A DNA stretch of 13,475 bases from CAYNEO01 sp964396245 (GTDB taxonomy: Bacteria > Zixibacteria > MSB-5A5 > GN15 > FEB-12): positions 1 to 13,475 of the forward strand of contig CAYNEO010000071.1 in the NCBI GenBank assembly GCA_964396245.1. The letters run 5' to 3'. Shown piece after piece: positions 1-6,411 of this stretch. The first letter of the stretch is position 1. Each line of letters opens with the position of its first letter. The notes under the pieces are model-generated. The model made no database searches. It worked only from the letters and a program-made list of their open reading frames with translations, and was not told the DNA's origin. The translations under genes were made by a program, and so were the position numbers.

Positions 1-100
1 TGGGGTTGGAGAAATAGGGTTTCGGAAACGATAGAGACAACGCCACCATCATCACCGAGTTGCGAAACTCGTCTACTCAGGGCGGCCATAGACTCTGAGA

Positions 101-131
101 GCCTCGTGCTAACCGAGGCCTTTTTCATTTT
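101..131 (+). terminator. Rho-independent terminator (plus strand)
   Basis: A six-base-pair GC-rich stem, GCCTCG (101-106) with CGAGGC (114-119), has a seven-base loop and is followed directly by CTTTTTCATTTT. The T-tract lies on the plus strand, so it would end a transcript coming from the left. A plus-strand frame ending at a TAG at 32-34 (last residues GVGEIGFRKR) could be the tail of that gene, but it is too short to judge. The minus-strand gene ending at 154 also runs into this hairpin. In that direction no T-run follows the stem, so it would be a poor terminator for it. Confidence 0.65.
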
Positions 132-153
132 GTCGCTGCCGCAACTGTTGTGT

Positions 154-3100
154 CTATTTCAACAACAGCATTTTCTTTGTTTCGACGTGCTGGGCGGCCT
201 GGAACCGGTAAAGGTAGACACCCGTCGCCACCGGACTTCCAGATGAATTGGTGCCGTCCCAGCTCACCGTATATGACCCCGCCGGTGTCACCCGGTCGAC
301 CAGCGTCCGTACTTTCTGGCCGAGAACATTGTACACGTCAATTCTCACGTGACTCCGCTCCGGCAAGCTATATTCGATGGTCGTAACGGGGTTGAATGGA
401 TTGGGGTAATTCTGCGACAGTTCGAATTTAAACGGAAGAATCGGATTAGGATCATCCTCGACATCAACAATGACATCGGCCTGAAGATAGAGGGAATCAT
501 CGGCAATCATATCAAAATTGGTATCGATAAAGAGCTGGCAGGAGTCGGAGTTGAAGTTTGACCAGTTCGGTGTAATGATATGCGCCTGGTGGTCGCCGAT
601 CAATACGCTTCTGGAATAGAAGATCTTCTCACCGGTCGATGACAGTTCCCGTAGCCAGAGGTGATATTGTGAACTTTCGCCATAATTCGGAAGATAGAAC
701 CCGGAGTCACCTAGCGGTTGAATAGCGATGGTATCGTTGACGCCCAGTGAACAATCCATCGCAACCATCGACCTCTCCCGGTCCGGCAGTGTGTTGACAA
801 TATTGAGTTGTATCGTCTTAACCGCCGGGTCAAAATTGGACAAAGAAAGTCCGTCTGCAAATTGGAAATTATCAGTCTCGGTTGTATCGGTGCATATTCG
901 CCGATAGCCGACATACAACGAATCGTAGTACGCGCCGATTCTTAAGATAGAATCGCCGGGATGACTTATATGGCCGGTATATGGGTGTTCCGGAAGCAGA
1001 AAACCTTTAGGGTTGGCCGAGTCGACATCCCAAGGGAGAATCGGAGCACCATCAGCAATCGTAATAAAGAAATCGGAGTCGTTGCATCCGATGGAATCTC
1101 CCAGGCTATCATATAATGTCAGATCGGAGTTTAATGTGAAGAGAAATTCAAGCATGGAATCGGTAACGGCATCGATATCGAGGATCCCATTGAGTTTCCC
1201 GGTTTTCTTGAGTCCCGGCCAATCAATAACACTCTTCACCGGATAATAAATGAAAAAGTTATGCGCTCCTCCCCAGTTGGGGTATCCGGAATATGACCAG
1301 GTATCGGTTGTGGTATCAACCAGGATATATCGGTTGTCGTCGCCCGGTTTGTCGGGATCGTACACCATAACCCTTACGTTGGATGGCGAGGGATCGGAGA
1401 GAATAGCATAGGGAGTCATGGCGTGCATACCCTTTCTCTCCTGGCTCCCGATGACAATCGCGGCATCATCGCGTACGTTGCTAGAAAGCTGTCTGCGAAT
1501 TGCTGCCATGGTGGTATCTATTGGAACCGAGTAACCGTTCTGGTGATAGGGCATCTGTTCCAGTCCATAGGCCGATGTCTGCAAGACATTTATAAAATCT
1601 CTTAGATTGTCGTTTATTACCAACTGGTGGATGGTTTCCGGAAGGTTAAGAGAACCCCATCGAGGTTCGAGAAGATCGGTGTTACCAAAAGTCAACAGGG
1701 CGGTTGTACTCAGGCCGACACAACTGCCGTACCACAAATCGCTATTGTCATACCAGCGGTTTACTGCGCGCAAGACGTACATCAGTCCGGCCGGAGTGTT
1801 ATTATAGCACTGCTCGATATTGAATGTTTCGACCCATAACGGCCAGCTGGGGAAATCGTTGTCATAACTGGCTCCGAACGGATAGGCGGTATCATAGGTT
1901 GGGTATTCTCGTCCGGTGTAAGGATCAATACCATCCTGATAGTTGACCCGCGACCAATATGATGAAGGCCACATGTCGGATTCCGTATTCCCGCATGACC
2001 ATCCGTGCTGAGATGGAGTGAAAAACTCGTAGGTTGAGTCAGCCGTCAGTCTTGTCAGACGGAGTTGCTTGATATGAAAAATATCGCTTGTGTTGTAGTT
2101 AGTCGGATCGGCGGCATCTGAAATACGAACTTTACAGCGATAGCTCTGGACCGATGGAACCTCCCAATTAATGAAGGGCATAGAGTTCTGATAGTCATGA
2201 GCGATTTGTATCCAGGTTGACGGATCCTCGCCCAGCGGAATATCATAGGTATAGTCGATGTTGACACTGTCTACTTCAGGGGCGTACCAGCTTATGAATA
2301 CAGTCTCGCCGGGGATTAGCGTGGTATCGGCCTTGGGACCGACGACCATTATCGAGGTGCCGGATGAATCCGGGTTGAACTCATCGCCGCCGGCATCGAC
2401 CAGAGCGGTTTCATTCTCGTCGCCGTCGATGATACGATCATCGCCGTCGATATCGTACGTGGTCTTGACATAATCATTGTCGCCGAATTCAATAGCCGGA
2501 GATGACGATTTGAGATGATAGTCATAGAACGTCATTGTGTCGCCATTGTTGGCAGCGTCCCGGATATCACCGGCGATAAAAACGGAGTCGTCGGTATTAC
2601 GAAGCACGTAAAACCAGGCGGTAGTGTCATTCTGGGCAGGTAGAACTGCCAGACCTCTTAGCTGTTCATCCAAAAATGCATTGCCGCCAATATACACTCC
2701 GGTTTGATCCTTACCTTCATTGTATGTGTGAGAACGAATCGGCGCCTTCAGGATTGACTTAACCCGGGGAGCGAGTTCGCTATTGGTCAATCCGACTCCA
2801 CCCAGCGCTTGCAATTCTGCAACCGTATAGACGTCGAAATCATCGGATCTGAACGAGAGATCGTCATCAGTGCCATTATTCGACCAGAAGATATTATGAG
2901 CGACAGTCGGGACGATACCGCCATACTTGGCATAGCAATAGAAACCATACGAATCGTTGTAGGCAGAAATATTATTGGCAACGTGTCCAATGCGTTGCGG
3001 TTTGTAGGGATAGTATATTCCCGTTCCGCTGTTATATAGAGAGCTGTTGCCGATTATGTCTGTGGAACCAGTATGCACCCCCAGGCCGATATTCCCATTA

Positions 3101-4794
3101 CCAATAGCAACATTATTCTCCACCCTGACCGACATCGAATCGCATCCACCGTCGTTCAACCAAAGACCGTTTTCACCATTACCGGCAAATAGATTATTCA
3201 TAATGATGATTGAATCGGCCGGTTGGCCCATATTACCGAAAATACCCGAACCCTGATTGCCCGATATTGTCGAATTGGTTATCCGAACATTCCAGTCAAT
3301 ATCAAGAGAACGGCCCTGACCGCCGCCGAGATAAATACCATCGCTACCGCACTGGGTAACCCGTGTGCTATCGATAACAATATACCCGGCGGCCGAATCG
3401 GTTGAAGCGATACTCATCGTATAGGAAATACCGTCGCCCAGTGCAAGTTCCTGATGAATGGTACTACCGATAACATTAAGACTGCATGGAGAGGTCGAGT
3501 TGATTTGTACCATCGTTCCCCAGCTCTGTTCGATAATACTGTGATCAATAGTGATATTACCTTCACCTGAGATTGGTCCGTTGGCCCAGCGGATAAGTGA
3601 GTTATTTTTCAACTCTAAATCACTGCGCGGGTCCATGTCAATCCCCCACCAGGCGTAGATATCATTGGGCTCATCGATTGACAATCCAGGTTGATATATG
3701 CCGTGCGCTTTATCGGCGTACGAGGTAATAACCGAGTGATCCACGATCATCTTACTGCCTGGATACAGATGTATTACATTGGGATCCCGCATTTGTATTA
3801 CCGAGCCGTCTTCAATCGACAGAACGGCATTAGAGTCGACGATTATATTGCTTAAAAACACTGCCGGGAAGTCATTTGAAGTTTGTATTGTGCATGAATC
3901 TCGAATAATGCAATCCGTATAGGCTCCAAATACGATCCAGTCATGCATGTTGTAACTACCCGATATATTTCTCAGGTTCTTTATGATTACATCGCCGCCT
4001 GTTATAGCCAAACAACCAATGGAAACCGGTGACTCATACGGGAACTGACAATTATCAAATCTCAAGCCATCGATATCGACCGATCGTGCCCCGCCAATCC
4101 GATTCGGACTTACGGAGACATTCATAGAGGTTCTGTCGAAATAACAATCTTTTAAAACTACGTCATAGCCGTTGATAACTCCGTCTCCTCCGCCATAGTA
4201 CAGACCGACATTATCATCGGTGGGCCCAAACCTGCAATTATCCATAGTCAGGTGTCCACCGTTAATCTCGAAGAAGTTGCCGGAGGCAAACGGTCCTGGA
4301 TTGATTGAGCAATATGAAAAATCACGAGTGAAGTCGGGGGAACCCGGACCGCCATGATAAGGGAACTCGACCCTCCCGTTTCCCGTGAAGACGATCGTGG
4401 CGCCCGGCTGACCATAAGCTTCGACGAAACCTTCGCATTCAAGCACGGCACCGTCAACAATGTCAATTTCAAGCGATCCCATAGCTCCGAATCGATTATC
4501 GATAATGAGATTACACCAATTAAGAACGGTATTATCAGGATTCAGCTCGTTAACAATAGTAACCGGCATCTCGATGATAAACGGCGGTCCGGGAACCGCC
4601 CCGGTGCAATCGCCATAATCATTGTGATAATTCTGGTCGAGTTTGAGCGTTCCACCGACTATTTCGAGCGGTTCGATAATGTAGATGATCGGGTCACACT
4701 GTATCAATTTGCGGTTCAAATATTGAGCTCCGTATGATGGTAATGTCATTGCTAACATTAGAAATAGTGACAAGATTAGTGTGAGTGTACGCAT
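154..4794 (-). CDS. Secreted beta-helix protein with papain-like cysteine peptidase signature and C-terminal sorting domain
   Basis: Exported multidomain protein of 1546 residues. I chose the ATG at 4794 because GAAGGG lies seven bases upstream and a clean signal peptide follows (residues 1-23, cleavage near SYGA-Q). The in-frame ATG at 4809 has no ribosome site. Residues about 55-700 are short strand-turn repeats rich in N, D and G, with phrases such as GNGENGLWL, as in right-handed parallel beta-helix proteins. They close near residue 780 with an acidic DIDGDDR...DAGGDEF segment common at the end of such helices. A fibronectin/Ig-like domain follows at about 825-930. Residues about 950-1190 show WYGSC (Cys1025), GMHAMTPY (His1124) and VYDPDKP (Asp1146), the order and context of papain/C39-like cysteine peptidases. 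Residues 1461-1546 are a FlgD-Ig-like sorting tail. Architecture is read from motifs. The peptidase is an inference: I see no clear oxyanion Gln at the papain position. The natural substrate is unknown. It is probably anchored to or released from the cell surface. Confidence 0.85.
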   Translation of the reverse strand: MRTLTLILSLFLMLAMTLPSYGAQYLNRKLIQCDPIIYIIEPLEIVGGTLKLDQNYHNDYGDCTGAVPGPPFIIEMPVTIVNELNPDNTVLNWCNLIIDNRFGAMGSLEIDIVDGAVLECEGFVEAYGQPGATIVFTGNGRVEFPYHGGPGSPDFTRDFSYCSINPGPFASGNFFEINGGHLTMDNCRFGPTDDNVGLYYGGGDGVINGYDVVLKDCYFDRTSMNVSVSPNRIGGARSVDIDGLRFDNCQFPYESPVSIGCLAITGGDVIIKNLRNISGSYNMHDWIVFGAYTDCIIRDSCTIQTSNDFPAVFLSNIIVDSNAVLSIEDGSVIQMRDPNVIHLYPGSKMIVDHSVITSYADKAHGIYQPGLSIDEPNDIYAWWGIDMDPRSDLELKNNSLIRWANGPISGEGNITIDHSIIEQSWGTMVQINSTSPCSLNVIGSTIHQELALGDGISYTMSIASTDSAAGYIVIDSTRVTQCGSDGIYLGGGQGRSLDIDWNVRITNSTISGNQGSGIFGNMGQPADSIIIMNNLFAGNGENGLWLNDGGCDSMSVRVENNVAIGNGNIGLGVHTGSTDIIGNSSLYNSGTGIYYPYKPQRIGHVANNISAYNDSYGFYCYAKYGGIVPTVAHNIFWSNNGTDDDLSFRSDDFDVYTVAELQALGGVGLTNSELAPRVKSILKAPIRSHTYNEGKDQTGVYIGGNAFLDEQLRGLAVLPAQNDTTAWFYVLRNTDDSVFIAGDIRDAANNGDTMTFYDYHLKSSSPAIEFGDNDYVKTTYDIDGDDRIIDGDENETALVDAGGDEFNPDSSGTSIMVVGPKADTTLIPGETVFISWYAPEVDSVNIDYTYDIPLGEDPSTWIQIAHDYQNSMPFINWEVPSVQSYRCKVRISDAADPTNYNTSDIFHIKQLRLTRLTADSTYEFFTPSQHGWSCGNTESDMWPSSYWSRVNYQDGIDPYTGREYPTYDTAYPFGASYDNDFPSWPLWVETFNIEQCYNNTPAGLMYVLRAVNRWYDNSDLWYGSCVGLSTTALLTFGNTDLLEPRWGSLNLPETIHQLVINDNLRDFINVLQTSAYGLEQMPYHQNGYSVPIDTTMAAIRRQLSSNVRDDAAIVIGSQERKGMHAMTPYAILSDPSPSNVRVMVYDPDKPGDDNRYILVDTTTDTWSYSGYPNWGGAHNFFIYYPVKSVIDWPGLKKTGKLNGILDIDAVTDSMLEFLFTLNSDLTLYDSLGDSIGCNDSDFFITIADGAPILPWDVDSANPKGFLLPEHPYTGHISHPGDSILRIGAYYDSLYVGYRRICTDTTETDNFQFADGLSLSNFDPAVKTIQLNIVNTLPDRERSMVAMDCSLGVNDTIAIQPLGDSGFYLPNYGESSQYHLWLRELSSTGEKIFYSRSVLIGDHQAHIITPNWSNFNSDSCQLFIDTNFDMIADDSLYLQADVIVDVEDDPNPILPFKFELSQNYPNPFNPVTTIEYSLPERSHVRIDVYNVLGQKVRTLVDRVTPAGSYTVSWDGTNSSGSPVATGVYLYRFQAAQHVETKKMLLLK

Positions 4795-4855
4795 GTGCAG
4801 ACCCTTCATTTCATGGTGTCGTCAGAAGCAAATGGACAGACCTATCCATAATCAC

Positions 4856-4885
4856 AATATATGGATACTTTCTTCGGTTTGTCAA
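4856..4885 (-). promoter_or_regulatory. Sigma-70-like promoter for the 1546-residue surface protein
   Basis: Read on the minus strand, a perfect TTGACA (4885-4880) is followed after 18 bases by TATATT (4861-4856), which matches five of six bases of the -10 consensus. Transcription would start near 4849, giving a leader of about 55 bases before the ATG at 4794. FCB bacteria outside Bacteroidetes can use ordinary sigma-70 elements, but the sigma factor here is unknown. Confidence 0.6.
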
Positions 4886-5176
4886 GGCGTTGAAAACAAT
4901 TCCAGGAAACGTCTGCCGGTCGTGATAGATTCCGACTTCTTCTCAATTTCAGAATTCCCTTCTAGGCTTCTCCAACCAGGCTTCAACTCAGCACATTGTC
5001 TTCCGACGGGTTTCGCTTGCCGTGGAGCAGGCCGTTTTGACGCCAAAACTGACTTCTACGGAAGTCCGGGGGGGAGTGATATGGGGGCCGCTTATATTTG
5101 CTGGTGCCATCGCAAGAGTAGATTCTCAATACTCGATGGCAGAGTCAAGCGAGCTATGGCAACTCATAAGAGTCGT
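4886..5176. other. Intergenic spacer, no recognisable gene; imperfect hairpin at 5106-5140
   Basis: I recognise no protein in this spacer. A GTG-started plus frame (5022-5204) and a longer plus frame (4781-5275) both run into the 3' end of the neighbouring minus-strand gene and have no convincing composition. A hairpin lies just downstream of the 311-residue gene: GCCATCG (5106-5112) pairs with CGATGGC (5134-5140), and AGTA (5117-5120) with TACT (5130-5133) inside it. No T-run follows in either direction, so it could be an mRNA 3' stabiliser or a weak terminator. A run of seven G lies near 5068-5074. Confidence 0.4.
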
Positions 5177-6112
5177 TCACGACCCGAAGTACCATATGGC
5201 CTGACTGTCGCTAATTTCAAGGCTCGCGTCCGAACCGAATCTTATCTGCTGCGGCGAATCCACGGCTTCCGTTAAGGAGCAGACCATTTTACGTACCAAA
5301 TAGGTTCGCTTCTCATTGACCTGAACACTCACCTTGCAATTTCCAAAATCAAAGCTGCTTAAATTGGATGAGACAGATGATTTGATTCGGAATGCATCGG
5401 CTAATAATTTAAAATCGGTAAGTTCCTTATTGGTGAGTTCAAGATCAATAGACATGATATCATCAAACATCGTTGAACCTGTCGGGATAACATCGGACTC
5501 TGTAGCTTTTGCCGCCAAATAGTCATGACGGCTGAATTGTCTGGTGGAATCCATCTCCATTCCCAACCTGTTCAGATATTCATCAGTAAATTCCATTAAC
5601 CATGTGGAAAGGAGACATGAATCTGAATCCTTCAGACTGGTCCAGTAAAACCAGGATATAGTGTCTTGATCAAAAACCCGTACCCTCAGTCCATCCTCAG
5701 CACGATTGCCGGCATGTTCAAGCAGCGATGCCTTCAATGATTGGAATTGCCCCAATTTCCGGGTACTTAACCCGATACCTGCCGACACCTCGTCTGCTCC
5801 CTCTAATCCTCCGCTAGCCGGGAATAGCTCTATATATGCCCGCTTGCCGATTACGTATGTTCCCGACCAGCTCTCGCTGCCGGCATTAACTTCACTCTGC
5901 TCGAAAGCGGCAAAATGTTCACGAATAAACGGAGTACGGGCGATTGAATCGATGGTGGATTGCTGCAAAATGAGGAATACATGGTTAATTTCAGGCGTCA
6001 CGATTTCTGCAGATATTTTCTCGCTATCGCCATTCTCACCGGTAGAGAGACCTGACGATGCCGTCATCAGGCACAGGAGAAAAATGGAAATGTTACAGAG
6101 GGAGACAAACAT
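5177..6112 (-). CDS. Exported protein of unknown function, possibly DUF5829-like
   Basis: 311 residues. The start ATG at 6112 has AAGGGG five bases upstream. Residues 1 to about 22 form a signal peptide with hydrophobic core ISIFLLCLMTA. There is no clear lipobox and no C-terminal sorting tail, so a periplasmic location is likely. Recognisable stretches are EINHVFLIL (41-49), ESWSGTYVIGKRAYIELF (80-97) and WLMEFTDEYL (171-180). From memory, these resemble the uncharacterised DUF5829 family. The Asn-His at the start of a strand and the Glu in a later strand (E95) loosely recall vicinal-oxygen-chelate folds. Both assignments are inference and unchecked. It lies between two large surface-protein genes on the same strand but has long spacers on both sides, so it may be transcribed alone. 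No function can be assigned from sequence. Confidence 0.8.
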   Translation of the reverse strand: MFVSLCNISIFLLCLMTASSGLSTGENGDSEKISAEIVTPEINHVFLILQQSTIDSIARTPFIREHFAAFEQSEVNAGSESWSGTYVIGKRAYIELFPASGGLEGADEVSAGIGLSTRKLGQFQSLKASLLEHAGNRAEDGLRVRVFDQDTISWFYWTSLKDSDSCLLSTWLMEFTDEYLNRLGMEMDSTRQFSRHDYLAAKATESDVIPTGSTMFDDIMSIDLELTNKELTDFKLLADAFRIKSSVSSNLSSFDFGNCKVSVQVNEKRTYLVRKMVCSLTEAVDSPQQIRFGSDASLEISDSQAIWYFGS

Positions 6113-6177
6113 CTTTACCCCTTATTGTGTGTCGGTTATTTGAATCATTTTGTCCGCGCCCCGGTGCGTTTCCTCAT

Positions 6178-6205
6178 AATATATTGACTTATAATCAGTC
6201 CACAA
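6178..6205 (-). promoter_or_regulatory. Possible promoter for the 311-residue exported protein
   Basis: On the minus strand TATATT (6183-6178) matches five of six bases of a -10 box. The element 16 bases upstream, TTGTGG (6205-6200), matches only three of six of a -35 box. The leader would be about 60 bases. The same AT-rich patch carries a perfect TATAAT on the plus strand at 6190-6195, so it could serve divergent transcripts. The call is weak. Confidence 0.3.
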
Positions 6206-6383
6206 AGCCAGAGGCTGGCAAGCCTTCATCAATCGTCCTGAACTATGGTTTCCCGAGTGATTTCATGATCTCTCACAGCTCTTGTCGAGAGTTCGAATGT
6301 CGCACAAGTGTGGGGAGAGTGAAATCCGGCCAGCACTAATTTCGAAGGCCCTGGGCAAGTGCCGGGTCCTTCGTGTTCTTCTC
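6202..6383 (+). ncRNA. Candidate structured small RNA
   Basis: The spacer between two minus-strand genes holds unusual secondary structure. The largest element spans 6259-6326. GATTTC (6259-6264) pairs with GAAATC (6321-6326), CTCTC (6270-6274) with GAGAG (6315-6319), ACA (6275-6277) with TGT (6309-6311), CTTGT (6281-6285) with ACAAG (6304-6308), and CGA with TCG inside. That is 22 Watson-Crick pairs. GCTGGC (6214-6219) can also pair with GCCAGC (6329-6334), or fold locally with GCCAG (6207-6211). A TATAAT at 6190-6195 could be the -10 box, without a clear -35, and a hairpin at 6343-6373 could be the 3' end, giving roughly 180 bases. No known RNA family is recognised. The pairing would also form on the minus strand, where it could be an upstream untranslated element. 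Confidence 0.25.
6343..6383 (+). terminator. Hairpin with T-rich 3' flank on the plus strand
   Basis: CGAAGGCCCTGG (6343-6354) pairs with CCGGGTCCTTCG (6362-6373) with one mismatch and one G-T wobble. On the plus strand it is followed by the moderately T-rich TGTTCTTCT. It also lies just downstream of the minus-strand gene ending at 6412, but in that direction AAATTAG follows the stem. It therefore suits a plus-strand transcript better, though a role for both strands is possible. Confidence 0.4.
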
Positions 6384-6411
6384 GTCAGGTCTAAGCTATA
6401 GCTCCAAGACG

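Noticed and set aside
4795..4809. Upstream ATG at 4809 as start of the beta-helix protein
   Set aside because: It has no Shine-Dalgarno, whereas the ATG at 4794 has GAAGGG at ideal distance and gives a standard signal peptide. The GAAGGG itself would be inside the coding region if 4809 were used.
4781..5275. 164-codon plus-strand frame across the spacer
   Set aside because: It overlaps the starts and ends of two well-supported minus-strand genes and its translation looks random (many Cys, Arg and Ser, no pattern).
6259..6326. tRNA-like piece containing GTTCGAAT
   Set aside because: The bases around it do not form a T-arm of five pairs, and no D-arm, anticodon arm or acceptor stem could be fitted. 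The pairing found is a single long hairpin.
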